Shown here piece after piece: positions 32,092-42,056 of a stretch of 64,000 nucleotides of DNA. Position numbers and translations under genes: made by a program. The stretch's first letter is position 1. Every line of letters starts with the position of its first letter. This DNA comes from Colocasia esculenta (lineage: Eukaryota > Streptophyta > Magnoliopsida > Alismatales > Araceae): NCBI GenBank assembly GCA_014218235.1, contig CM024755.1:34492713-34556712 (forward strand), written 5' to 3'. Under the pieces are notes generated by a model. The model did not search any database, was not told the DNA's origin, and saw only the letters and a list, made by a program, of their open reading frames with translations.

Positions 32092-32930
32092 ATTGTCGTT
32101 TCCATCGCGACCACGACCACGACACCCCTGAGTGCTTCCAACTTAAGGATGAGATTGAATCCTTGATCAAGCGCGGCTACCTTGGACGGTATGTGCACCA
32201 AAATGAAGACCGCCCTAGACGCCGAGAACGAACCCTCGAACAGCCCATCAACAATGAACCTAATGGGCAGGAGATCAACGTGATCACAAGAAGTCTCGAC
32301 GCGGGCGGAGGGAGAAATCAAAACAGATGCAGCTACGCTCGGAGGGTGCACCAGGTTGAATGGCCCCCAGCGCCTTGGCCAAGCCCTTATCCCCTCAGTC
32401 CAGCACACGCACAATCCGAGGAGGCCATCACCTTCTCGGACAATGACCTTGTAGGAGTTATGACTCCCCACACTCATGCGTTGGTCATCTCGGCCACCAT
32501 CAATCATTGTAATGTGTGTCGCATACTCATGGATAATGGAAGTGCCCCCGACGTGTTAGCCTATGATTGTTTTCCTATAATGGGCTTGAAAGTCGACCAC
32601 CTCTCCCCAGTAGAATCGCCTCTGTTTGGCTTCTCTGGGGTCTCGGTGCATCCCATGGGATGAATATGTCTACCTATAACCCTGGGAACAGCACCAAAGA
32701 GCGTAACTAAGATGGTGGAATTCTTAGTGATCCGAAGCATGCCAGGGTACAATGCCGTTCTCGGAAGAGGCCTGATCGACCGCATCATAGCTGTGCCCTC
32801 TTCCCTACACCTGAAGATGAAGTTCCCCACTCCACATGGCGTCAAAGAAGTGCTCGGCAGCCAATGCGAGTCTCGACGGTGCTATGTTCTCTCCCTACGG
32901 GACAAAAGCCCGTCGCAGAACCAGCGGTTC
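32092..32930 (+). pseudogene. Tat-type gypsy gag C-terminus and protease
   Basis: Directly after the CACTA the gag frame resumes: CRFHRDHDHDTPECFQL, with zinc-binding residues, then LKDEIESLIKRGYLGRYVHQ. The protease follows with the active-site region ILMDNGSAPDVLAYDCF, where the usual D-S/T-G triad is DNG, and continues as MVEFLVIRSMPGYNAVLGR and LHLKMKFPTPHGVKEVLGSQ. A TGA interrupts after VHPMG. The order gag, protease is as expected. Non-functional. Confidence 0.85.
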
Positions 32931-34385
32931 TGCCTGAGCCGACCAGCGAACCTTCGACCAGCCGAGGAATGCCTGCTGAATATCTGGTGCCTGTGCGGGT
33001 GGACGACGACCCGGACCACGCCCTTTACATTGGTGCACTATTGTTAGAAGCCGAACAACAATGCTACAAGGCTTTTTTCCTCACCAATTTGGACGTGTTT
33101 GCGTTGTCGAACGACGAGCTGCCCGGCATCCCACCAGAGGTGATGACTCATCACCTTAATCTGGATCCAGGGGTGCATCTGGTCTAGCAGAGGTGGCGAC
33201 CTGTCAACAGAGAATGGCAGACCGTGATCTACGATCACGTCGTCAAAAGTCGAGCAGTTGGGCTTCTCCGAGAAGCCTAATACCCCAGGTGGATCTCCAA
33301 CGTCGTCCTTGTCCACAAAGCCAATGGCAAATGGCATGTATGCGTGGATTACAAGGACCTTAACAAGGTGACGCCCAAGGACAACTTCCCTCTGCCGAGA
33401 ATAGACCAGCTAGTGGACGCAACTTCCGGGCATGAGCTCCTTAGCTTCTTGGATGCTTACTCTGGATACCACCAAATCTGTATGCATCCCCTAGATCAGG
33501 ACGCCACGACGTTCGTAACCGACCTCGGCCTCTACTGTTTCACCAGAATGTCGTTCGGTTTGAAGAACGTAGGCACGACCTACCAGCGGCTGGTCAACAA
33601 GATGTTCGAGTAGTAGATCGGACGTAATATGGGGGTGTACGTCGATGACATACTGGTCAAAATTAACGCGCCCGAGCACCTACCACATTACCGACCTGGA
33701 GGAAACCTTCACCACCCTATGAAGGTACAACATGAAGCTCAATCCAGCCAAGTGTGCGTTTGGAGTGCGCTTGGGGAAATTCCTTGGCTTCCTCATCTCC
33801 AACCGAGGAATAGAGGCCAACCCCGAGAAGATATGAGCCATACTGGAGATGAGCAGTCCTAAGACTGTGCGCGAGGTCCAGCGGCTCACTGGACATCTCG
33901 CAGCCCTCAATCGCTTCATGTCCCGAGTAGTTGAAAGAAGTTTTAACTTCTTCAAGTTGCTGCGAGTCCCCAAAGGCGCCTCGCTGCAAGGGGGCAAGTA
34001 CGGTGGACTGAGGAATGTGAAGCGGCCTTCACCGAGCTGAAGGCTTATCTCGCTGCTTCGCCAATTCTCTCAAAGCTAGTGCTTGGAGAATAACTATCCG
34101 TGTACCTTTCAGTCACCGAACACTCTATCAGCACGGTTTTGATCAGAGAAGAAGCGACAGCGCAACACGCTGTCTACTATGTAAGCAGGATGCTTCAGGA
34201 AGCTGAAAGAAGATATCCCCGAGCAAAGAAGCTTGCTCACGGTATTAACCGACTAGCTGCTGAAGCTCATCCTTCAACATCCAGAGGCTTCCAGAAGGCT
34301 CATTAAATGGGCCATCGAGATCGGAGAATTCGACATCAACTATCGACCAAGAATAGTTTTCAAGGCACAGGCGTTAGCGGACTTC
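32931..34385 (+). pseudogene. Tat-type gypsy reverse transcriptase and first RNase H
   Basis: Reverse transcriptase motifs are clear: VVLVHKANGKWHVCVDYKDL, FPLPRIDQLVDATSGHE, FLDAYSGYHQI, TRMSFGLKNVGTTYQ and the catalytic YVDDILVK. Stops follow GVHLV, LLREA and NKMFE, and at least one frameshift lies near 33670-33720. The first RNase H is degraded but visible at 34100-34300 (YLSVTEHSISTVLIREE, VYYVSRMLQEAERRY). The catalytic residues survive but the frame does not. Confidence 0.85.
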
Positions 34386-34960
34386 GTGGCGGAATGCACC
34401 CTTCCGACCGAGAAGGACCCCCCATTGGCAGACGAGCCCCCATGGGAGCTCTATGTCGATGGGTCCTCTTGTGTCACTGGAAGTGGTGCGGGGCTGGTCC
34501 TTACCTTCACAGAGAGGTTGGAATTCCAATACGCCCTCAGGTTTCACTTCGCCGCCTCCAACAACACAGCCGAATATGAAGCACTTCTGTCGAGCATACG
34601 AATGGCAAGGCACCTCGGAGCGCTCCGGCTACGAGCCTTTAGCGACTCCCAATTGGTCGCTAGCCAAGTCAACAGGTAGTTTGAAGCGAGGGATCCCCGC
34701 ATGGCACAATACCTTCAACAAGTCAAGTGCCAAGTAGAAGGCCTCCTCTACTTCGAGGTAGTGCACGTTCCACGAGAGCAGAATATGCGGGGAGACGCAC
34801 TCGCTAGACTAGCATCTTCAGGCGATGTCACCCCTTCTCATTCCGTGTTTGTCGAGGAGCTCACCTCACCGAGCACCAAGGTGGATGTAGCGGCCATCGG
34901 AACCGACCAACCGACCCCGAGCTGGAAGGATCCTATTCTAGCCTATCTGCTTCGAGGAGA
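34386..34960 (+). pseudogene. Second (plant/archaeal-type) RNase H of the Tat element
   Basis: The sequence WELYVDGSSCVTGSGAGLVL, NNTAEYEALLSSIRMA, RAFSDSQLVASQV and PREQNMRGDALARLAS is a second RNase H, with acidic residues D (YVDGS), E (AEYEA) and D (SDSQL) in place. Dual RNase H domains mark the Tat lineage. A TAG after QVNR interrupts it, and the frame continues with FEARDPRMAQYLQQVKCQVE. Confidence 0.85.
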
Positions 34961-36156
34961 GCTCCCTCTTGACCAAGTAGAAGCTCGCAAGGTCAGACTG
35001 CGTTGCCAGAAGTTCACCATCGTTGAGGGCCAAGTGTACCGGTGTTCCCTCTCGAGACCCCTCTTACGGTGCCTTAGCCCTTCTAAAGCAACACCGACTA
35101 TCGAGGAGGTACATGGGTCTGCGCGGAAGCCACCTGTGTGGAAGAACCTTGGCGTGCAGCATCCTCCGAGCAGAGTTCAAGTGGCCTTCTCTACAAAAGG
35201 ACTGCATGTCATACACAAAGAAGTGCCCAGAGTGCCAAAAGTTCAGGCAGCTCATCCGCCAGCCTGCCGAACAGCTGCACTCCCTCTTCGAGCCGCGCCC
35301 TTTTGCTCAGTGGGGGATTGACATCATGGGACTGTTCCCAAAAACTCAAGGTCGCAAGAAGTTCCTACTCGTCACCATCGACTACTTCACAAAGTGGATC
35401 GAGGCAGATGCTGTTGCTACTATCACTGACCAGGCAGCGTGGAAGTTCGTATGGAAGAGCATCCTTTTCCGATTCGGTATCCCAAAGGTTATCACCTCTG
35501 ATAACGGGAAACAGTTCGATATCACATTCTTCAAACAGAAGTGCTCAGAGCTAGGCATCTACAACTACTTCACCGCAGTCGCACATCCCCAGGCTAATGG
35601 TTTGGTCAAAAACGCCAATCGAATACTGCTGCACGGGATATGCACGAGGGTAGAAGCGGCAGGAGGTTCTTGGATCGAAGAGCTCCCCAACGTGCTCTGG
35701 TGCCATCGAACAACTGCTCGGGTGGCCACCGGAGAGACCCATTTTCACTTGGCCTACGACACAGAAGCCGTTGTGCCCCTAGAGGTTGCTCTCCCAACAC
35801 TTCGAACAAACCACTTTGACGAAGCAGCCAACAACCGTGCACTGAGGGAGAACCTAGATATGCTCAGAGAATGCCAAAGCAACGTCTGCATAAGGTTAGT
35901 CTCCTATCAGCAATGGCTCGCACAGTATTACAACTCGAGAGTTTGCGAATGACACTTCTTTGAAGGTGTTCTTGTCTTACACTGTTGCTCTGCTTCGGAC
36001 CCTCGACGAGCAACAGGCAAACTCGCCCTGAAATGGGAAGGACCTTATAAGGTCATCCAGGTTCTTGGAAAGGGTTCTTATAAGCTGTCTACCCTTAGCG
36101 GCGAAAGCATCCCAAGAACTTGGCATGTATCTAACTTAAAGGCTTACTATTTATAA
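34961..36156 (+). pseudogene. Tat-type gypsy integrase
   Basis: The frame from about 35023 shows the zinc-binding pair end CPECQKF, then the catalytic core: GIDIMGLFPKTQGRKKFLLV (first Asp), TSDNGKQF (second Asp), and NGLVKNANRI where the third acidic residue is expected. Lys stands at that Glu position, which would inactivate the enzyme. Downstream are LPNVLWCHRTT and YDTEAVVPLEV, typical of this lineage, then a stop at 35952. The C-terminal part continues in other frames to about 36156 (KWEGPYKVIQVLGKGSYKL-like, WHVSNLKAYY). Confidence 0.88.
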
Positions 36157-37427
36157 AGGCCTTCTTGTTCGACGTCCTACTTATCTTCTTCCTATTCTAT
36201 CGGTTTGTGGAAAGGGTGTGCGGTACAACCCCTAGCTGGAGCTCTTCAGCTCAAAAGGCTAGCATGGTACCTAAAAATCCTAAAAACACAAGGACGTCTG
36301 GTATGACCCCTAGCTTAGAGATCTTCAGCTCAGAAAGCTTGCGCAGTACCTAAGTCCTAAGACAGTGGTGTTCAGTAAAAACCCCTGGTCAGAACTTTCC
36401 AGCTTGAGAGACCTGCGCGGTACCTATAAGCCTCTAAACGCTAACGAATTACGATTCGAATAGAACATAGCAAGGAAGAAGATAGAAAAAGGATGGTCTT
36501 TCATTTCATCAAGAGAAATATACATAGCCTACCGAGGCCAGGTTACATACAAAAAAAAAGAGAAAAAAGATACATGACTTAGGGAGCTTGGTCAGAGGGG
36601 CTGGCCTCCTCGTCCCCTGAAGGCATCCGTCCTGCTCGGAAGCTGGCAAAACGGACCCCGTCCAGGCGAGGATCTTGGGTTCGTCAATGACATTCCTGAA
36701 GGGCGGCCTCGAAGGCCTCACGAGCATACTCCAAGGTGACCAGCCGCCGTCCTCGGTCTTCGCCGACCTCGAGCCCGACCTTGTAGCAGGTCGCACTGTA
36801 CTGCTCCAGGTGTTCCTGGAAATCCGGCCCAACCTTGTACTCGGCGACCCCTCGAGCCTCGGCACTCAACAGGTCCCTCGAGCGGCAGCTGGAATCCTAT
36901 GTCCAAGATATCCAGTGAGAGCGCAAAGCATTGCGGTAGCGCTCGCAGAGGCCCTCGAAGCACCGGTACTTTGACCTCTTTGTCGTCGACGGCGCTCTTC
37001 CGCTCGTTCCCACTGTTGCGATGGCCTTCCCCTCATGCTGCGCCATCGGAATCAGAGAAGAAGATTGGAGAAGAAGGTGCAGGGGGACAAGAGAGCAGGA
37101 AGCTAGAGCGGGAAAGAACTGTCTTCAAAGGAGGGATGCATAGAGGTGTTCACCTCCCCTCTTCCTTTCCTTATAAAGGAGAAGAATTGCAAAATTCAAA
37201 GGCAGAGATTGGCGATATATCTAACGGCCCGTTCAAACAGGCCATTCCAGATCCCAGTCACGCCACGTCTTCTCCGCCATCATGAAAATGGCAACCACGA
37301 GGAGAGCTCCAACGGCTTCGCCAAGGGACATACGCACCACCACGGTCAGCATCGCATTTAATGTGAGGGTGATGTTGAGCAGACATTTCCCCTCTCAAGT
37401 GCTCATGATCGCATCCGAGCAGACTTT
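36157..37427 (-). pseudogene. Tat 3' spacer with antisense ORF remnant
   Basis: Between integrase and 3' LTR there are about 1.3 kb. Near 36160-36440 short repeats of CAGCTCAxAAxGCTxGCxxxGTACCT occur. On the minus strand at 36982-36684 the frame reads RCFEGLCERYRNALRSHWIS and then SAEARGVAEYKVGPDFQEHL, QYSATCYKVGLEVGED and YAREAFEAALQECH, a helical segment with one stop. Antisense extra ORFs at this place are known in Tat elements; their function is unknown. The rest shows nothing recognisable. Confidence 0.55.
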
Positions 37428-37444
37428 AGAGGGTGGGGGGCAAG
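37428..37444 (+). other. Polypurine tract of Tat-type gypsy
   Basis: TAGAGGGTGGGGGGCAAG lies immediately before the 3' LTR and serves as the plus-strand primer site. Confidence 0.85.
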
Positions 37445-38271
37445 TGTAGAGGCTATTTTTAGCCTCTAGGCCTGTAGGCCCATCATGGCCCGTCAAGACG
37501 ACCAGGCTCTGGTAATCAAGCCACATGTCCTTGGGTTCAGCCACTGGTTTCCGAACATGCTTCAGCCGTCAGGAGCCTAAGGGTCCCAAAGGTAGTCTTC
37601 GGACACCACATAGTCTGTTCGAGCAAGACGCGGTCCACCGAGCAGACCACGGGTCTCCTTTTCGAACCCTCTGGTATATCCTCAAGGAACCCCGCACCGA
37701 ACAGCTGTATCTAGCACCGGGCACCGTGCAGCTGTGCCGAGCACCGAGCAGCCGCGTTGATCGCCGAGCAGGCCCGTTGGCCCCTGCACGGCACCCCAGG
37801 GCTCGCCGCTTTGGGCGGCCCTTTGTCTACCAATGGTAGTTAATGTGACGGCGTGGCACGCATCTCACGATCAGGGGCATTAACAGCATAGAATCCCAAC
37901 AGGCGCCTCAAACGGACAACTCCCCACTTAGGGACTTCAACTGACGCGTCCCTTTGATCATCATTGAAGGCGATCGTGTCTAGACCCTTCGTGTCCTTTG
38001 CCTATAAAAGGTGCAGGTAACCTTCATGCAAGGGTATGAGTCCTTCTACACACTCGCCCCCACGCGAATCCACACACCAAGGAACCTTCCATTCCTGCCT
38101 CCTTTGCAGTCTGACCTGACTTAGGTATCGGAGGGTTCCTCCCGGTTCTTCAACCGGGCCCCCCTAATCTCTCTAGGTTTTGTAGACCTTCGTCCGCACC
38201 AGCGACAACTCCTTCTATCTTTCCTAGTGGAGGTCCGTTCGGCCCACGACCGAACAAGAAACGTCACCACA
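37445..38271 (+). repeat. 3' LTR of Tat-type gypsy
   Basis: This 827-bp uninterrupted LTR begins TGTAGAGGCTA and ends CACCACA. A TATAAAA box lies at 38003-38009. It shows the empty sites of the Harbinger insertion in its 5' partner. Confidence 0.95.
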
Positions 38272-38276
38272 ATTGG

Positions 38277-39337
38277 TATGCCATGATGTGATTAAATACA
38301 AGGATTAAAGGTCAATACAAAAAATTGGTCCATCTAAGTGATGGTTCTAAAGTTTCTCATAGTTCTTATTTAGATCAATAATAAAAGATATATTATTTAA
38401 ATTTTTTATTAACAGTTTTTAGTAAGTATTACCCTCTCTTTTAAAAGATAAGACCCACGGGCTGGCTTTACCATGCGTATACCAACAATTAGACAGATCT
38501 TCGGAGGAGAATTTCATATTCTACATAATAAATAAGATCTAAATCGAAGAGTTTCAGAAGAAAGGTTCGATAACAAAATTTAAACACAGCTTAGAAAATA
38601 TCGGACAATGGTGTTTGATGATCATCTTTTCTTGAAAACATGTTGGATTTACGTTTCACACTTGATATGGTTAGATAAGAAGAGAAGTTTGACTCCTAAA
38701 ATTCATAAATCGCTCTCTCTCTCTCTCTCTCTTCCTATGATAGGACGTTGGATCTCGAAAAATCACAATTATAATAGTTAGAAGGATAAGGAAAGAATTT
38801 TCTATTGGAGGGGGAAGATGATAGATGAGATGTGCGGAATTAAAACCCAATGATTAGATAGGGGTTATAAAACTCCAACATTGTATATCTGTGAAAAATG
38901 GACGATCATTATATGTGAATTAATAAACCCTATATATATATATTTTTTTTTTTTCATATACCAATAGCCATATATCTTTATTTGTTGAATCCACATACAG
39001 TTGTAATTGCCAGTTAGTACCGTACAGGGATTTTTGCATATACTCTAACATTATGCTTTAGTAGATTACTTGCAAAAGAATCCAAAAAAAAAGGACAACG
39101 AATTATTGATGATATAGGTGTGTGAATTGATCTATTATGAACAATGAAGTTAATGTGGATCGGTGTTCAATGGATGGTGATAACGTTTTCTATTCCCACA
39201 CATCCGTATCACAATATTGTGAAATACTGAATTTCTTGTTAAAGAGATAGCATTTCCACACCATAGTTGTTTTTTCTATAGTACTATAAAATTTTGGAAT
39301 AATAGAAGATTTCGACATATTTCATCTGTCCAGAGCA
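38277..39337. other. AT-rich spacer between gypsy and copia elements
   Basis: No gene or element is recognised. The sequence is AT-rich, with a (CT)n run at about 38712-38731 and an AT/T run near 38930-38955. It is probably old intergenic DNA continuous with the sequence left of 1456. Confidence 0.5.
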
Positions 39338-39342
39338 AACAA

Positions 39343-39586
39343 TGTTAGAACGTTGCAAACGTTACAGAAGTTATGGCCATCAAATGTTGTAACGGAAGAG
39401 AAAATCTCTCCTCCAGATCCAGAAACGGATCGACATCTTTGAGGCGGTTACATCTTTGGGACGGAGGGGATGTGTGGAAAGTCCTATAAATAGATGGGTA
39501 CTCCCATCGGAAGAGACATAGTATCAAGTGTGAACTATACATCGCCGGAGTCCCAAATCCCCTTCTCTCCTTACCTTGTTCCTACA
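39343..39586 (+). repeat. 5' LTR of copia element
   Basis: It runs from TGTTAGAACG to TTCCTACA, 244 bp. A TATAAAT-like box (CCTATAAATAG) lies at about 39483-39491. Confidence 0.95.
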
Positions 39587-39587
39587 G

Positions 39588-39599
39588 TGGTATCAGAGC
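39588..39599 (+). other. Copia primer-binding site
   Basis: TGGTATCAGAGC begins one base after the 5' LTR. It is complementary to the 3' end region of initiator tRNA-Met, as in most copia elements. Confidence 0.95.
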
Positions 39600-40188
39600 G
39601 GGTTTGATCTCCGTTGTCGCCGTTGCTGTGTACCCTGTGCCTCTGCTGCTCGGCTGCTCTTGTAGGAGCAGGAAGATCCCGCCAACCCGCTCGTCGCTCT
39701 GCCGTGCTCTGCTTCTCTACAGCGTTTGCGTCTGTGCTCGCCACGTTCGCCCTGCTGGTTCGTGTGCCGACGGCCGCTGCTCGTCGCTCGCCGCGAGCAC
39801 GCACGTCGCCCCGCCGCAAGCCTGCTCGCCGCTCTGCCGTACTCTGCACGCCACCGCACCGTGTTGCTTGCTGGCTCGTCGACGCTCCTACACAGTGCTC
39901 GACGCCGTTCATCCGGCGCCCTTGTTGTCGTCCGAGGTAGCCCCAGCAACACACCCTTCCGATCGCCCTTCGTCTGCACCAGTTGCTGCTCCGGTCTGCT
40001 GCTCCGGCTGCTGCGGCACCACCTTGCTCTGGCTTCTGCTGCTCCGACTGGCCCACGCTAAACTGCTGCCGCCCCATGCTAAACCGCGCTCGGTTCGCCA
40101 GCACGCCGCCTGCTGCTGCCGCTCCCCTGCACCGCCTCTTTCGTGTGGGCAAAATCCCCAAATCCTTCTTCGTTCTTCTGCAAAGGAG
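39600..40188 (+). other. GC-rich leader of the copia element
   Basis: Between the primer-binding site and gag lies a GC-rich stretch with many GCTGCTC-like motifs, unlike the AT-rich remainder of the element. Frames are open on both strands, the longest about 237 codons, but they overlap in several frames and show no family resemblance. I treat it as untranslated leader. It could be captured host sequence. Confidence 0.55.
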
Positions 40189-40726
40189 GTAGGTTTCTTA
40201 AATTTTTTGAGTGATATAAAAGTTTGCATCGGTTTTAGAAAAAAGGCTGACCATATAAGACAAATGGTCATTCAAGTAGATAGTGCATATTGTTGTGTCA
40301 TTTTTTTGAAAACTTAATTACATAAGTACTCTTATAAGTTTATCTTGGTCTCATCATATTTTAGATAGATAAACTTAATTATATATTCCACATGGTTGTT
40401 TTTCCTATTTAAGAGAATAAATAAAACAACATCTCATATCCTGCAATTGGCATGCTATAATATTTAAGGTTTACTGTTTAATATTGTTATACTTTTTCAC
40501 AATAGTTAACATTTGTTTCATTTGCATGAGATAATAAAGTTTATTGCATAGTTTAGACTTGATACATATTATTGTGAATTTTTTAGTATTTAGATATTAA
40601 TAATAAGCAAGATAGAACAAAACAATGGAACCTTACACAAAATATATTGAAATTAATCAAGATAATCATACAACCTATGTTTATGAATTTCATGTTTGTG
40701 ACCAAATTAATTTATTTATTTCTCAG
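40189..40726 (+). other. Predicted leader intron upstream of gag
   Basis: The leader switches sharply from GC-rich to AT-rich at CAAAGGAG|GTAGGTTT, a good splice donor. A TTTATTTCTCAG acceptor at 40726 lies 16 nt before the gag ATG. The intervening 538 nt are T-rich and non-coding, like a plant intron. Splicing would join the GC-rich leader to gag. This is a prediction from splice signals and composition. Confidence 0.5.
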
Positions 40727-40742
40727 AAGTTGTCTAGTCCTA

Positions 40743-42056
40743 ATGGCCAATAGGCTCATTGCTATAGAATTGGCAAAACTTGACAAGTTAAATGGAACCA
40801 ATTATGACATGTGGCACCGGAAAATAAGATATGGCCTTATTCATGACAATATAGAACATGTCATCGATACCAATGTTTCGGAACTTAATGATGAGTCCAC
40901 CGAAGTGGAAAAGAAAAAGAGGGAACAATGGTTATCGGATAATAAAAAGGCTAGAACTTTCATGCTCATGTTCATGGAGGATAACTTGATAAAATTCTTT
41001 GAATCTTATAAGTCATCCAATGAACTATGGAAAGCTATCAAGGAGAAGTATGACACCAAGACTGAGGTGAATACTCAACTCCTATTGCATCGTTACAACA
41101 CATGTAAGATGCAGGAAGGTGATAGTGTGATTGAGCATGTAAATAAAATGATTGTCATGGCTAAGGACCTATCAACTGCTGGAACTGAAATTCCGGAAAA
41201 GATGCAAGTGGCAACTATATTGAATAGTTTGCCAGCTTCTCTTGACATGGCAGCCACAACATTAAGAATGAGTGGTTCCACTTTAACTGTCACGGACTTG
41301 CCAGCTAGATTATCAATTGAGCAAGACATATTGGCCAGGAGAAATGGACTAGAAGCGAATCTGGAAGAGGCCAATGCTGCACACCGGAAGCCCATTGCCC
41401 AAAATCACCCTCATGGACCGCAGAAGCCGCAATTCAAGAAAAAGTTCCAAAACAAAGGGAAAAAGGTTCCTCCTGGTGCTTGCTATAACTGTGGGAAATA
41501 TGGTCACTTTAAGGCCAATTGTCCCAATAAGCAAGAGAATAAGGGTGGAAACAATCACCCGGGAAATGGAGGAACTGGAAAGAGAGAATTTGTCGGCGTC
41601 ATAGAATGCAATGCGGCCCTGACTGATTCTAATGAATGGTGGGTCGATTCTGGGGCAACTCGACACATTGCAAAGACAAAGAAAGGGTTGGTGTCACTAA
41701 AGAAAATTAATGCTGGAGAACAAAGGATATATATGGGCAACAATACCTATCTCGATGTGGAAGGTGTTGGAGTTTATAGGCTGGATCTTGGGGATAACAT
41801 CATGGTCCTCAAGGATGTGTTCTATGCACCGAAAATCCGGCGGAATCTCATTTCTGTACCAGCACTAATGAAGAACGGCCTAGAAGTTAGATTCTATAAT
41901 GGAAAGGTGTCAATAGGGAAAGATAAGAAAGTGCTTGCTATGGGAAAATTTATTCCTGAGCATGATTTGTTTTGTATCCCTGTACTTGACAATGAAATAA
42001 ATGAAATAGAAGTTTCTGAGTATCCCTTGTGTGTTTTGTCAGAATGTGATCTATGA
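40743..42056 (+). CDS. Copia gag and protease, ending at an in-frame TGA
   Basis: The likely start is ATG at 40743 (MANRLIAIELAKLDKLNGTN); an upstream in-frame ATG at 40647 would lie in the predicted intron. The gag core reads YDMWHRKIRYGL, SSNELWKAIKEKYDT and EHVNKMIVMAKDLSTAGTEI. The zinc knuckle CYNCGKYGHFKANCP lies near residue 250. The protease active site is WWVDSGATRHIA near residue 305, followed by LISVPALMKNGLEVRF. The frame stops at TGA (42054-42056), just before HFRLGHPS, the start of the pre-integrase region. As a result gag and protease can be made, while pol needs readthrough. Confidence 0.92.
   Translation: MANRLIAIELAKLDKLNGTNYDMWHRKIRYGLIHDNIEHVIDTNVSELNDESTEVEKKKREQWLSDNKKARTFMLMFMEDNLIKFFESYKSSNELWKAIKEKYDTKTEVNTQLLLHRYNTCKMQEGDSVIEHVNKMIVMAKDLSTAGTEIPEKMQVATILNSLPASLDMAATTLRMSGSTLTVTDLPARLSIEQDILARRNGLEANLEEANAAHRKPIAQNHPHGPQKPQFKKKFQNKGKKVPPGACYNCGKYGHFKANCPNKQENKGGNNHPGNGGTGKREFVGVIECNAALTDSNEWWVDSGATRHIAKTKKGLVSLKKINAGEQRIYMGNNTYLDVEGVGVYRLDLGDNIMVLKDVFYAPKIRRNLISVPALMKNGLEVRFYNGKVSIGKDKKVLAMGKFIPEHDLFCIPVLDNEINEIEVSEYPLCVLSECDL

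Larger units (their letters stand above)
1461..38271 (+). mobile_element. Ty3/gypsy retrotransposon, Tat-type, with nested elements
   Basis: The element is bounded by 827-bp LTRs (TG...CA) and a 5-bp target duplication ATTGG at 1456-1460 and 38272-38276. The plus-strand domain order is gag, protease, reverse transcriptase, RNase H, a second plant-type RNase H, integrase, then a long spacer with an antisense ORF. The second RNase H and the antisense ORF are marks of the Tat lineage. The 5' LTR is split by a PIF/Harbinger element and gag by a CACTA element; without them it is about 8.4 kb. By eye, the first 439 LTR positions differ at about 50 sites (about 11%), nearly all transitions, so the insertion is old. 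All coding regions carry stops and frameshifts. Confidence 0.93.

Noticed and set aside
39604..40317. 237-codon ORF in the copia leader
   Set aside because: Overlapping open frames on both strands in GC-rich sequence; it crosses a predicted splice donor and shows no domain.
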